Shown here one piece after another: positions 47,526-56,359 of a stretch of DNA of 64,000 nucleotides. Position 1 is the stretch's first letter. Each line of letters begins with the position of its first letter. The stretch is taken from NCBI RefSeq assembly GCF_018614915.1, contig NZ_JAGGNU010000040.1, forward strand, positions 1 through 64,000, written 5' to 3'. The translations under genes were made by a program, and so were the position numbers. The notes beneath the pieces were generated by a model. That model made no database searches, was not told the DNA's origin, and saw only the letters and a program-made list of their open reading frames with translations. This DNA is from Variovorax paradoxus (lineage in GTDB: Bacteria; Pseudomonadota; Gammaproteobacteria; Burkholderiales; Burkholderiaceae_C).

Positions 47526-48401
47526 TTATTTTTCTTTTCCGAACAGGCCGGCCGGGCGGATGAGCAGCACGATGACCATGATCACGAACACGACGGTGGA
47601 GGACGCTTCGGGGTAGAAGACCTTGGTCAGCCCCTCGATCACGCCGAGCCCGAGCCCGGTGAGGATGGCGCCCATGATCGAGCCCATGCCGCCGATCACG
47701 ACCACCGCGAACACCACGATGATGAGGTTCTGCCCCATCAGCGGCGAGACCTGGATCACCGGTGCCGCCAGCACGCCCGCGAAGGCCGCGAGAGCGACGC
47801 CGAAGCCGTAGGTCAGCGTGATCATCAGCGGCACGTTGACGCCGAAGGCCTCGACCAGGCGCGGGTTCTCGGTGCCGGCACGCAGGTAGGCGCCGAGCCG
47901 CGTCTTCTCGATCACGAACCAGGTCGCGAAGCAGACCACCAGCGAGGCGGCCACCACCCAGGCACGGTAGTTGGGCAGCACCATGAAGCCGAGGTCGGTG
48001 GCGCTCGAAAGCGCCTCGGGCGCGTCGTAGGCCAGGCCCGAGACGCCATAGATCGAGCGGAACACGCCTTCGATCAGGAGCGTGAGGCCGAGCGTGAGCA
48101 AAAGGCCGTACAGATGGTCGAGCTTGTAGATCCAGCGCAGCAGCAGCCGCTCGATCAGGACGCCGAACAGGCCGACGATGATCGGCGCCGCGACCAGCAT
48201 CACCCAGTAGTCGATCTTGAAGTAGTTCATCGCCATCCAGCTCAGCACCGCGCCCAGCATGAACAGCGCGCCATGCGCGAAGTTGATGACGTTGAGCAGG
48301 CCGAAGATCACTGCGAGCCCGAGGCTCAGGATCGCGTAGAACGATCCGTTGACCAGCCCCAGAAGGAGCTGGCTCAGCAGGGCTGGCAGTGAAATTTGCA
48401 T
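47526..48401 (-). CDS. livH: Branched-chain amino acid-type ABC permease LivH
   Basis: A 291-aa permease with about eight hydrophobic segments. Family motifs: LVNGSFYAILSLGLAVIFGLLN split by membrane segments, NVINFAHGALFMLGA, and AFAGVLAAPVIQVSPLMG with GGMGSIMGAILTGLGLGV. It is the partner of LivM in the liv operon, 32 bp downstream of livK. Confidence 0.93.
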   Translation of the reverse strand: MQISLPALLSQLLLGLVNGSFYAILSLGLAVIFGLLNVINFAHGALFMLGAVLSWMAMNYFKIDYWVMLVAAPIIVGLFGVLIERLLLRWIYKLDHLYGLLLTLGLTLLIEGVFRSIYGVSGLAYDAPEALSSATDLGFMVLPNYRAWVVAASLVVCFATWFVIEKTRLGAYLRAGTENPRLVEAFGVNVPLMITLTYGFGVALAAFAGVLAAPVIQVSPLMGQNLIIVVFAVVVIGGMGSIMGAILTGLGLGVIEGLTKVFYPEASSTVVFVIMVIVLLIRPAGLFGKEK

Positions 48402-48433
48402 ACGGGAGGCAATGAACGGGTCAGTGGGTCAGC

Positions 48434-49630
48434 TTATTTCCAGAGGGCGCACTTGCTCTCGGCCTTGGTCGTGAAGACCTCATCGCCCGGGATCTTCTTC
48501 ACGAGCTTGTAGTAGTCCCATTCCTTCTTCGACTCGCCGGGCGCCTTGACCTGCATCAGGTACATGTCGTGCACGAAACGGCCGTCGGGGCGGATCATGC
48601 CGGTACCGAAGAAGTCGTCGATCTTGGTGCTCTTGAGCTTCTCCATCACCTTGTCGGCGTCGGTGGTGCCCGCAGCCTTCACCGCGTTCAGGTAGGTCAT
48701 GGTCGCGGAATAGTCGGCGGCCTGGATCTCGCCCGGCTGGCGCTTGGTCTTCTCGTAGTAGCGCGCCGCCCACTTGCGCGTCGCGTCGTTGAGGTCCCAG
48801 TACCAGCTGGTGGTGAACTGCAGGCCTTCGGTGTTGCGCAGGCCCAGGCTGTGCACGTCGCTGATGAAGATCAGCAGGCCGGCCAGCTTCATGGTCTTGC
48901 CGATGCCGAACTCCTTGGCTGCCTTGATGGAATTGATGGTGTCGCCGCCGGCATTGGCGAGCCCGAGGATCTGCGCCTTCGAGTTCTGGGCCTGCAGCAG
49001 GAAGGACGAGAAGTCCGAAGCGTTCAGCGGCGCACGCACCGCGCCGACCACGGTGCCGCCCTTGGCCTTGACCACGGTGCTGGTGTCGGCTTCCAGCGCA
49101 TGGCCGAAGGCGTAGTCGGCGGTCAGGAAGAACCAGGTCTTGCCGCCGCTGTCCACGATGGTCGAGCCCGTGCCCTTGGCCAGCGCCACGGTGTCATAGG
49201 CGTAGTGCACGGTGTAGGGGCTGCACTGGTCGTTGGTGAGCGCCGAGCTTGCCGCGCCGTTGTTGAAGTACACGCGCTTCTTCTCCTGCGCCACCTTCGC
49301 GGTCGCGAGCGCGGTGCCGGAGTTGGTGCCGCCGAAGATCATCGTGACACCCTGGGTGTCGATCCACTCGCGCGCCTTGGACGCAGCCACGTCGGCCTTG
49401 TTCTGGTGGTCGGCCGACAGCAGCTCGATCGGCTGGCCGAGCACCTTGCCGCCGAAGTCGTCGATCGCCATCTGGATCGCCAGCGCACCGTTCTTGCCTT
49501 CGATGTCGGCATAGAGACTCGACATGTCGGTCACGAAGCCGATCTTGACTTTCTCCTGCGCCTGCACGGCGTGCGTGGCAAGGCCGGCAGCGCCGAGCAT
49601 GAGGGCAACGATCTTGAGTTTCGCTTTCAT
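48434..49630 (-). CDS. livK: Branched-chain amino acid-type ABC substrate-binding protein LivK
   Basis: A 398-aa periplasmic binding protein of the Leu/Ile/Val receptor type. Signal peptide 1-24 (HAVQAQEK), then VKIGFVTDMSSLYADIEG and FGGTNSGTALATAKVAQEKK. GGAGACACC gives the ribosome binding site. It is somewhat longer than E. coli LivJ/LivK and the binding pocket cannot be read for ligand. Members of this subgroup (with EGLQFTTSWYWDLNDATRKW) frequently bind aromatic or other organic compounds, not only branched-chain amino acids. Confidence 0.92.
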   Translation of the reverse strand: MKAKLKIVALMLGAAGLATHAVQAQEKVKIGFVTDMSSLYADIEGKNGALAIQMAIDDFGGKVLGQPIELLSADHQNKADVAASKAREWIDTQGVTMIFGGTNSGTALATAKVAQEKKRVYFNNGAASSALTNDQCSPYTVHYAYDTVALAKGTGSTIVDSGGKTWFFLTADYAFGHALEADTSTVVKAKGGTVVGAVRAPLNASDFSSFLLQAQNSKAQILGLANAGGDTINSIKAAKEFGIGKTMKLAGLLIFISDVHSLGLRNTEGLQFTTSWYWDLNDATRKWAARYYEKTKRQPGEIQAADYSATMTYLNAVKAAGTTDADKVMEKLKSTKIDDFFGTGMIRPDGRFVHDMYLMQVKAPGESKKEWDYYKLVKKIPGDEVFTTKAESKCALWK

Positions 49631-49677
49631 GGTGTCTCCTGGTGTGGGTTGAAGCGGAAGAAAAAAACAGCGCGCGC

Positions 49678-50388
49678 TCAGACGCCCAGCAATTCGTGCA
49701 GCACCGGCATCTTGGCGTCGAGCTCGGCGGCGCCGAACTTCTCCACGATGCGGCCGTGCTCCATGACGTAGAAGCGGTCGGCCAGCGGCGCGGCGAAGCG
49801 GAAGTTCTGCTCCACCATGACCACGGTGTAGCCCTTGCCGCGCAGCGTGTGGATCATCCGGGCCAGCGCCTGCACGATCACCGGCGCCAGGCCTTCGGAG
49901 ATTTCGTCGAGCAGAAGCAGCCTGGCACCGGTGCGCAGGATGCGCGCGACCGCCAGCATCTGCTGCTCGCCACCCGACAGGCGAGTGCCCTGGCTGTTGC
50001 GGCGTTCGGCCAGGTTGGGGAACATGGCGTAGATCTCGTCCACCGACATGCCCTTGTCCGCACTCTTGAGGGCGGGCGGCAGCAGCAGGTTTTCTTCGGC
50101 CGACAGGCTCGCGAAGATGCCGCGCTCCTCCGGGCAGTAGCCGATGCCGTGGTGCGCAATGCGGTGCGTGGCCATGCCGATGGTTTCGACGCCGTTGACC
50201 TTGATGCTGCCCTTGCGCGTGCCGGTGAGGCCCAGGATGGCGCGCATCGTGGTGGTGCGCCCCGCGCCGTTGCGCCCCAGCAGCGTCACCACCTCGCCGG
50301 GCTGCACCACCACGTCGACGCCGTGCAGCACGTGCGATTCGCCGTACCAGGCGTGGAGGTCCTTGATCTCCAATGCAGGCACCGCCAT
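49678..50388 (-). CDS. livF: Branched-chain amino acid-type ABC ATP-binding protein LivF (Walker A Arg)
   Basis: A 236-aa ATPase. Walker A at 38-45 reads GRNGAGRT: the usual Lys is Arg at residue 44 (codon CGC at 50259-50257 on the minus strand). Signature RLSGGEQQMLAVAR, Walker B ARLLLLDEISEGLAP and the H-loop region VVMVEQNFRFA are intact. The Lys-to-Arg change normally reduces ATP hydrolysis, so LivG may do most of the catalytic work. I recall similar Arg variants in some Burkholderiales LivF proteins. Overlaps livG by ATGA. Confidence 0.92.
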   Translation of the reverse strand: MAVPALEIKDLHAWYGESHVLHGVDVVVQPGEVVTLLGRNGAGRTTTMRAILGLTGTRKGSIKVNGVETIGMATHRIAHHGIGYCPEERGIFASLSAEENLLLPPALKSADKGMSVDEIYAMFPNLAERRNSQGTRLSGGEQQMLAVARILRTGARLLLLDEISEGLAPVIVQALARMIHTLRGKGYTVVMVEQNFRFAAPLADRFYVMEHGRIVEKFGAAELDAKMPVLHELLGV

Positions 50389-51158
50389 CAGTGCGCTCCT
50401 TGCAACTGGCCGTCCGTGGTGCCCATGTACGCTTCCATCACCTGCGGATTCTTCGAGACTTCGGCATACGGGCCCTCGGCCAGCACGGCGCCGCGCTGCA
50501 GCACCGTGATGGTGTCGGCGATGGTCGAGACCACGCTCATGTTGTGCTCCACCATCAGGATGGTGCGGCCGGCGGACACGCGCTTGATGAGCTCGGCCAC
50601 GCGGTGCACGTCCTCGTGGCCCATGCCTTGCGTGGGTTCGTCGAGCAGCATCAGTTCGGGCTCCATCGCCAGCGTGGTCGCGATCTCGAGTGCGCGCTTC
50701 CTGCCATAGGGCAGATTGACCGTCTGCTCGTCGGCGAGTTCCGCGAGGCCGACCTCGGCCAGCAGCGCACGGGCGCGGGCATCGAGCGGCTTCAGCGACT
50801 TCTCGCTCTTCCAGAAGTGGTAGGAGGTGCCGAGCGAACGCTGCAGGCCCAGTCGCACGTTCTCCAGCAGCGTGAGGTGCGGAAACACCGCGGAGATCTG
50901 GAACGAGCGGATGATGCCGCGCCGCGCGATCTGCGCCGGGCGCTCGCCGGTGATGTCGGTCCCGTTGAACAGGATGGTTCCCGAAGTGGGCTCGAGGAAC
51001 TTGGTCAGCAGGTTGAAGCAGGTCGTCTTGCCCGCGCCGTTGGGGCCGATCAAGGCATGGATCGATCCGCGAACGACCGAGAGATCGACCTTGCTGACCG
51101 CGGTGAAACCCTTGAATTCCTTGGTGAGCTGGCGTGTTTCGAGAATGATGTCGCTCAT
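50388..51158 (-). CDS. livG: Branched-chain amino acid-type ABC ATP-binding protein LivG
   Basis: A 256-aa ATPase, first gene of the liv operon. Walker A GPNGAGKTTCF has the normal Lys; LivG-specific insert RGIIRSFQISAVFPHLTLLENVRLGLQ; Walker B LMLLDEPTQGMGHEDV. The signature is degenerate (NLPYGRKRALEIATTL), as usual in LivG. The 179-bp region upstream, to the efflux gene at 51338, contains no further gene that I can see and should hold the operon promoter. Confidence 0.94.
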   Translation of the reverse strand: MSDIILETRQLTKEFKGFTAVSKVDLSVVRGSIHALIGPNGAGKTTCFNLLTKFLEPTSGTILFNGTDITGERPAQIARRGIIRSFQISAVFPHLTLLENVRLGLQRSLGTSYHFWKSEKSLKPLDARARALLAEVGLAELADEQTVNLPYGRKRALEIATTLAMEPELMLLDEPTQGMGHEDVHRVAELIKRVSAGRTILMVEHNMSVVSTIADTITVLQRGAVLAEGPYAEVSKNPQVMEAYMGTTDGQLQGAH

Positions 51159-51337
51159 CTCGCGCGGTCGCCCGTGTGCTGGAAGGAAAAATCAGTCATG
51201 CGGTCCATCTGAGCGCACCACCGTGGTTGCGCGGATCGCATTGTTTGCGGGGGCCGCGAAACTTGCCTACTGGGGCAAATGCCTATGCTGCACTGCAATG
51301 AGCACCGGCCGCGCGAGGCGGCCAGGGCCCGCGCTCA

Positions 51338-52900
51338 TCAATGTGCGCCCGCTGCGGCGTCGGCACCGCCCGCGCTCTTCGTCGGCCTGGCCAGCCAGAC
51401 GAAGGGAATCAGCAGCAGGAACAGCACCGCGGACGCATAGAACACGTCGTTCGCGGCCAGCATGAAGGACTGCTGGTCCACCATGCGGTTGAGCTGCCCC
51501 AGCACCTGATCGGCGCTGAAGCCGCTGCTGGCGAGGCCGGCCATCGCGCTGCTCGCGGCCGCGTTGCCCTGGTTGACCGATTCGACCAGCTGCGCGTGAT
51601 GCAGCGCGGCGCGGTTCTCCCACAGCGTGGTGGCGATGGAGGTTCCCATCGCACCCGCCGTGATGCGCGCGAAGTTCGACAGCCCCGAGGCGGCCGCAAT
51701 GCGGTCGGGCGCGAGGCCCGAGAGCGTGATCGTCACCAGCGGGATGAAGAAGAAGGCCATCGCCACGCCCTGGATCACCGTCGGGATCATGATGGTCCAG
51801 AAGTCGGCCTGGGTGTTGAAGTTGGAGCGCATCCAAAGCACCAGCGCGAACACCAGGAACGAGAAGGTCGCGTAGCGGCGCGGATCGATCTTGGCGACCG
51901 TGAGGCCGACGATCGGCGAGAACACGATCGCGAGCAGGCCCACCGGCGCCATGATCATGCCGGCCTGCGTCGCCGTGTAGCCCATGTACTGCTGCAGCCA
52001 CAGCGGCAGGATCACCACGTTGCCGAAGAACAGGCCGTAGGCCACCGCGGTCGCCAGCGCGCCCGACCAGAAATTGCGCCGTTTGAAGAGCGAGAGGTCC
52101 ACCACCGGATGCTTGTCGGTCAGCTCCCACACGAGGAAGAAGGCGAAGCCGACCACCGCCACCACCGCCATCGTCACGATCTCGGCCGAATGGAACCAGT
52201 CGAGCTCCTTGCCCTTGTCCAGCATCAGCTGCAGCGAGCCGACCCACAGCACGAGCAGGCCGAGGCCGATGGCATCGATGGGCACCTTGCGCGTCGTGCT
52301 CTCGCGCTTGTGGTAGATGCCCCAGGTGATGCCGGCGGCGAGCAGGCCCACGGGAATGTTGATGTAGAAGATCCAGGGCCACGAGATGTTGTCGGTGATC
52401 CAGCCGCCGAGCAGTGGGCCCATCACGGGCGCGACCAGCGTGGTCATCGACCACATCGCCATCGCGAGCCCGGCCTTGGCCTTCGAGTAGCTCGACAACA
52501 GCAGCGTCTGCGACAGCGGGATCATCGGCCCGGCGACGAAGCCCTGCAGCGCACGGAATGCGATCAGCGTCGTCATGTTCGGCGCCAGCCCGCAAAGCCA
52601 CGAGCTGATGATGAACAGCAGCACGCTGGCCATGAACAGGCGCACCTGGCCGAAGCGCTGCGTGAGCCAGCCGGTGAGCGGCACCGCGATGGCGTTGGCC
52701 ACTGCGAAGCTGGTGATGACCCAGGTGCCCTGCGTCGAGCTCACGCCGAGGTCGCCGGAGATCGCCGGCAGCGAGACGTTGGCGATCGAGGTGTCGAGCA
52801 CGTTCATGAAGGTCGCGGCCGAGAGCGCGATCGTGCCCCATAGCCGGGCGGAACCCTCGAGCGGCGGCAGGGGTGCGGGAGGAGCCGAAGCGGTCGCCAT
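51338..52900 (-). CDS. emrB: DHA2 family MFS drug exporter (EmrB-like)
   Basis: A 520-aa inner-membrane exporter with fourteen predicted helices. Motif D1/C of drug:H+ antiporters is seen in NVLDTSIANVSLPAISGDLG and PLLGGWITDNISWPWIFYINIP. With the membrane fusion protein and NodT channel upstream it should form a tripartite pump across both membranes. Its start is 17 nt after the end of the fusion-protein gene. Last gene of the marR-nodT-emrA-emrB operon. Confidence 0.93.
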   Translation of the reverse strand: MATASAPPAPLPPLEGSARLWGTIALSAATFMNVLDTSIANVSLPAISGDLGVSSTQGTWVITSFAVANAIAVPLTGWLTQRFGQVRLFMASVLLFIISSWLCGLAPNMTTLIAFRALQGFVAGPMIPLSQTLLLSSYSKAKAGLAMAMWSMTTLVAPVMGPLLGGWITDNISWPWIFYINIPVGLLAAGITWGIYHKRESTTRKVPIDAIGLGLLVLWVGSLQLMLDKGKELDWFHSAEIVTMAVVAVVGFAFFLVWELTDKHPVVDLSLFKRRNFWSGALATAVAYGLFFGNVVILPLWLQQYMGYTATQAGMIMAPVGLLAIVFSPIVGLTVAKIDPRRYATFSFLVFALVLWMRSNFNTQADFWTIMIPTVIQGVAMAFFFIPLVTITLSGLAPDRIAAASGLSNFARITAGAMGTSIATTLWENRAALHHAQLVESVNQGNAAASSAMAGLASSGFSADQVLGQLNRMVDQQSFMLAANDVFYASAVLFLLLIPFVWLARPTKSAGGADAAAGAH

Positions 52901-52917
52901 CGTGCGCGGGCCGTCGA

Positions 52918-54240
52918 TCAGATCGGGTTGACGTGCGACGGCGCCGCAGCGGCCGCCGGTGCCGCAGCGGCCGCCGGTGCCGCAGCGGCTGCCGGCCGCC
53001 CGGTGCTGGCGAGCGCCGCGCCGCGGCCCATGTTGGCCGCGATGATGCGCTGCACTTCGGCGTCCGCGCCCTGGTCGAGCCGGCTGTAGACCTGCGTCTG
53101 GGCCAGCGCGCTGGCGCGCGGCGCATCGGCGAGCATCTTGCCGCCCTTCTGGGTGACATCGATCTCGGCATCCATCGAGAGCCCCACGCGCAGCGGATTG
53201 GCCTTGAGCTGCTGCGGATCGAGCGCGATGCGCACCGGCACGCGCTGCACCACCTTGATCCAGTTGCCGGTGGCGTTCTGCGCCGGCAGCAGCGCGAAGG
53301 CGGCACCGGTGCCGACGCCGAGGCCGGCGACCCGGCCGGTGTATTCGATCTTCTTGCCGTACACGTCGGCCGTGAGCTTCACGGGCTGGTCGAGCCGGAT
53401 GTTTCTCAGCTGCACTTCCTTGAAGTTGGCATCGACCCACACCTGGTTCAGCGGCACGATCGACATCATCGGCGTGCCGGCCGCCACGCGCTGGCCGAGC
53501 TGCACGGTGCGCTTGGCCACGTAGCCTTCGACCGGCGCCGGCATCGCGACACGCTGGGTCGCCAGGTAGGCCTCGCGCACCTTGGCAGCGGCGGCGAGCA
53601 CGCTCGGATGCTGCTCGACGCTGGTGCCTTCGGTCAGCGACTGGTTGCTGGCGAGCTGCTCGCGCGCCGAGACCACGCCGGCCTGCGCCGCCGCGAGTGC
53701 GCTCTTCGCATTGGCGAGCGTCGTCTCGGCGTGGTTGAGTTCTTCCTTCGACACCGCGCCGTTGCCGGTGAGGGCCTGGCGGCGCTTCAGGTCGTCCTGG
53801 GCGCGTGCGATGTCGCTTTGCGCCTTGACGATGTCGGACTGCCTGAGCGTGACCTGCGCGGCCAGCGAGCCGTTGTTGGCGTAGAGCGTGCGCACCTGCC
53901 GCACCGTCTGCGCGAGCGCGGCCTCGGCCTGGTCGAGCGCAACGCGGGCGTCGGCCGGGTCGAGCTGCACCAGCGGCTGGCCCGCCTTCACCAAGTCGGT
54001 GTCGTCGGCCATGATGGCCATCACGGTGCCGCCGATCTGCGGCGTGATCTGGATCACGTTGCCCTGCACGTAGGCGTTGTCGGTCGACTCGTAGTGGCTC
54101 GCGACCAGCCATTCGTAGACACCCCAGCCGGCGCCGGCCAGCACCACCACGGAGGCGAGCGCGGTCAGCGCGCGGCGGCGCTTGTTGTTGGGCGCCGGTG
54201 CATCAACGGCGGCGGCGGTGTTGTTGTTGCTGCTGTCCAT
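52918..54240 (-). CDS. emrA: Membrane fusion protein (HlyD/EmrA-like)
   Basis: A 440-aa periplasmic adaptor. One transmembrane helix (about 21-40, ALTALASVVVLAGAGWGVY), a lipoyl half-motif (TDNAYVQGNVIQITPQIGGTV), a long coiled-coil hairpin (about 95-215, ALDQAEAALAQTVRQVRTLY ...) and a beta-barrel domain. The C-terminus is an Ala/Pro repeat tail from a DNA tandem repeat, beyond the normal fold. ATG 54240 starts a short polar cytoplasmic segment (MDSSNNNTAAA). It links the DHA2 exporter to the NodT channel. Confidence 0.93.
   Translation of the reverse strand: MDSSNNNTAAAVDAPAPNNKRRRALTALASVVVLAGAGWGVYEWLVASHYESTDNAYVQGNVIQITPQIGGTVMAIMADDTDLVKAGQPLVQLDPADARVALDQAEAALAQTVRQVRTLYANNGSLAAQVTLRQSDIVKAQSDIARAQDDLKRRQALTGNGAVSKEELNHAETTLANAKSALAAAQAGVVSAREQLASNQSLTEGTSVEQHPSVLAAAAKVREAYLATQRVAMPAPVEGYVAKRTVQLGQRVAAGTPMMSIVPLNQVWVDANFKEVQLRNIRLDQPVKLTADVYGKKIEYTGRVAGLGVGTGAAFALLPAQNATGNWIKVVQRVPVRIALDPQQLKANPLRVGLSMDAEIDVTQKGGKMLADAPRASALAQTQVYSRLDQGADAEVQRIIAANMGRGAALASTGRPAAAAAPAAAAAPAAAAAPSHVNPI
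52943..52996. repeat. 18-bp tandem repeat, three copies
   Basis: GCCGCAGCGGCCGCCGGT occurs at 52943-52960 and 52961-52978, with a third copy at 52979-52996 differing at two bases. It lies in frame in the 3' end of emrA and encodes a repeated AAAAAP-type unit in the protein tail. Copy number may vary among strains by slippage. Confidence 0.85.
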
Positions 54241-54271
54241 GGCAATGTCCTTCGGATTCGCGCGTAGCTGT

Positions 54272-55750
54272 TCAGGGATGGGGGGTCGCGGGCTTGCCGG
54301 CCGCGGCGGAGGTTTCGGTGTCGGGCTGCCAGCCGCCGCCCAGCGCACGCGCGAGGCCCACCTGGGTCTCGAGGGCGCGTGCGGCCAGATCGACGGCCTG
54401 GCGGCGTTCGGCGAGCACGGTGGTCTCGGCCGTCAGCACGTTGAGGTAGTTGCCGAGGCCGGCGCCGTAGCGCTGCACGGCGATGTCGTAGGCGGACTCG
54501 GCGGCGCGCTGCGATTCGGCCTGCTCGGCCTGCTGGCGCGTGACCGACTGCGCGCTGCTGACCTGGTCGGCCACATCGCGCACGGCGTCGAGCACGGCGG
54601 CGTTGTAGCTCTCGATCGCGGCGTCGAGGTCGGCCGTCTTGCCGCGCAGGTTGGCGCGCAGCCGGCCGCCCTCGAAGATCGGCAGCCGCACGGCCGGGCC
54701 CACGCCCCACTGCTCGCTGCCCGACCTGGTGAGGTTGCCGAAACCGAGGGCGGAGAAGCCGGCGAAGGCAACGAGGTTGATGTTCGGATTGAACTGGGTC
54801 TTGGCGTTCGCAACGTCGCTGGTCGCGGCCTCGACGCGCCAGCGCGCGGCGGCGATATCGGCGCGACGGCCCAGCAGGTTGGCCGGGATGGTCGGCTGCA
54901 GCGCAATCGGACGGATGGCGGCGAGCTTCGGCGCGGCCAGGCCCTGGGCGGCGCCGGGCTTGGCGACCAGCGCATCCAGCGCATGCTGGGCGATCTCGAT
55001 CTGCTCGTTGAGCGCCTCGATCTGCTGGCGCGCCTGCGGCAGGCCGCCTTCGCTTTGGTACTGCTCGAGGCGCGTGTCCAGGCCGGCGGCGACGCGGTCG
55101 CGCACCAGCCTGAGGGTTTCCTCGCGCTGCGTGAGCGTGCGCTTGGCCACGGCCAGCTGGTCGTCCAGGCGCGCCCATTGGAAATAAGCGCGCGCCACAT
55201 TGGTGGCCAGCAGCACGCGGGCCGCATCGGCATCGGCCGCTGCGGCATTGGCGGCGCCGACCGCAGTCTCGATGGCGGTGCGGTTCTTGCCGAAGAAGTC
55301 GAGCTCCCAACTCGCGTTGAGCTGCAGCGTGCCGAGCTCCTGGACCGAGCCGCCGAGCGGGGCGGGATAAATGTAGTTGCCGCTGAACTTCTGGCGCGTG
55401 AGGTCGATCTGGCCGTCGAGCTTCGGCTTGCGGGCGGATTCCGCCACGCCAACCGCGCCCTGGGCGCGTTCGAGCCGGGCCCGCGCGACCTGCAGGTTGG
55501 GGTTGCCCTGCAAGGCCTGGTCGACCAGGTCGCTCAGCTGGGCGTCGCCGAAGCCCAGCCACCACTGGCTGTCGACGGTGGGCGCGGCCAGCTCGGCGGC
55601 CTGGCTGGACAGGCCCAGCGAACCGGCATCGCGCAGTTTCGCGTGCGAATCGATCTGGCCCATGTCGGCGCAACCGGCCAGGAACAGCGCCGCCGCGGCG
55701 GCCATGGCGGTCATCGGGCGCCGCGCGAATTCAGGAAGCAGCTGGATCAT
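54272..55750 (-). CDS. NodT-family outer membrane efflux lipoprotein
   Basis: A 492-aa TolC-like channel. Lipobox FLAGC with Cys27, then LGLSSQAAELAAPTVDSQWWLGFGD and two copies of the outer membrane efflux domain (about 55-270 and 290-470), including NLLGRRADIAAARWRVEAAT and VLTAETTVLAERRQAVD. It exports substrates passed from EmrA/EmrB. ATG 55750 sits inside the 3' end of the MarR gene (20-bp overlap), so regulator and pump are on one transcript. Confidence 0.93.
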   Translation of the reverse strand: MIQLLPEFARRPMTAMAAAAALFLAGCADMGQIDSHAKLRDAGSLGLSSQAAELAAPTVDSQWWLGFGDAQLSDLVDQALQGNPNLQVARARLERAQGAVGVAESARKPKLDGQIDLTRQKFSGNYIYPAPLGGSVQELGTLQLNASWELDFFGKNRTAIETAVGAANAAAADADAARVLLATNVARAYFQWARLDDQLAVAKRTLTQREETLRLVRDRVAAGLDTRLEQYQSEGGLPQARQQIEALNEQIEIAQHALDALVAKPGAAQGLAAPKLAAIRPIALQPTIPANLLGRRADIAAARWRVEAATSDVANAKTQFNPNINLVAFAGFSALGFGNLTRSGSEQWGVGPAVRLPIFEGGRLRANLRGKTADLDAAIESYNAAVLDAVRDVADQVSSAQSVTRQQAEQAESQRAAESAYDIAVQRYGAGLGNYLNVLTAETTVLAERRQAVDLAARALETQVGLARALGGGWQPDTETSAAAGKPATPHP

Positions 55751-56282
55751 TCTTTTCTCCACGGGCCGCGACGGCCTGGGCGTTGTCGAGGATGCGGTGC
55801 AGGAAGTCCTTGAGCTGTTGCCACTCTTCACGGCTGAAGCCGGCCAGCACTTCGTTCTGCACGCTGCACAGCACATGGGGCACCTGGCGCGCGGCTTCGC
55901 GGCCCTCCTCGGTGAGCTCGATGTTGACCACGCGCCGGTCCGACAGGGAACGTACGCGCCGGCACAGGCCCTTGGCTTCAAGCCGGTCGAGCAGCCGCGT
56001 CATGGCGCCGGTGTCGAGCTGGCATTCGCGCGCCAGCTCGGCGACGGTCGTCGCATGGCCGAGGTAGAGCTTGAACAGGGGTGCCCACTGCGGGAAGGTC
56101 GGCCCGCTGGGCTCGGACATCTTGTTGGAGACGAGCTGACCGACGATGGTCGTGATGCGGCGCATCATGTGGCCGACGCTTTGCTCGGCCAGGTAGCCCT
56201 CCGGCTGGTAGAAGCCGGGAATCGCCGGCAACCCTTCGGGTGCAACCGGCGTGTCGGCTTCCGGGCGTATTGGCTGAGACAT
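55731..56282 (-). CDS. MarR family transcriptional regulator
   Basis: A 183-aa regulator. Winged helix-turn-helix at about 75-140 (HATTVAELARECQLDTGAMT, RLLDRLEAKGLCRRVRSLSD, RRVVNIELTEEGREAA). It heads the efflux operon and, as a MarR protein, likely represses it until a phenolic or drug ligand binds. The ATG lies 7 nt after a TAATAA -10 box whose spacer contains a palindrome, indicating autorepression. Divergent from the MsbA-like exporter at 56360. Confidence 0.92.
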   Translation of the reverse strand: MSQPIRPEADTPVAPEGLPAIPGFYQPEGYLAEQSVGHMMRRITTIVGQLVSNKMSEPSGPTFPQWAPLFKLYLGHATTVAELARECQLDTGAMTRLLDRLEAKGLCRRVRSLSDRRVVNIELTEEGREAARQVPHVLCSVQNEVLAGFSREEWQQLKDFLHRILDNAQAVAARGEKNDPAAS

Positions 56283-56289
56283 GGCGCGA

Positions 56290-56318
56290 TTATTAGTTGT
56301 CACGACAGTAATTGTCAA
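56290..56318 (-). promoter_or_regulatory. marR promoter with operator in spacer
   Basis: On the minus strand: TTGACA (56318-56313), a 17-nt spacer, TAATAA (56295-56290), then 7 nt to the ATG. This is the best sigma-70 promoter in the window. The spacer contains TGTCGTGACA, whose TGTC/GACA arms form a likely MarR operator; TTGTCA is repeated on the plus strand at 56297 and 56312. The transcript should be leaderless. Confidence 0.7.
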
Positions 56319-56346
56319 GGCGACCTTTGAACGGGCAAGGGTTGAT

Positions 56347-56352
56347 TAGAAT
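56347..56352 (+). promoter_or_regulatory. Candidate -10 (TAGAAT) of the MsbA-like exporter gene
   Basis: TAGAAT ends 7 nt before ATG 56360. A -35 is poor (TTGAAC at 56327 gives only a 14-nt spacer). It is close enough to the marR operator that MarR could also affect this gene. Confidence 0.4.
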
Positions 56353-56359
56353 CCCGCTC

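Noticed and set aside
46689-48392. Long plus-strand frame opposite livM and livH
   Set aside because: Antisense shadow of well-supported permease genes; composition is low-complexity and charged.
52943-52996. CRISPR-like repeat array
   Set aside because: The units are directly adjacent without spacers, in frame within emrA, and only three copies exist.
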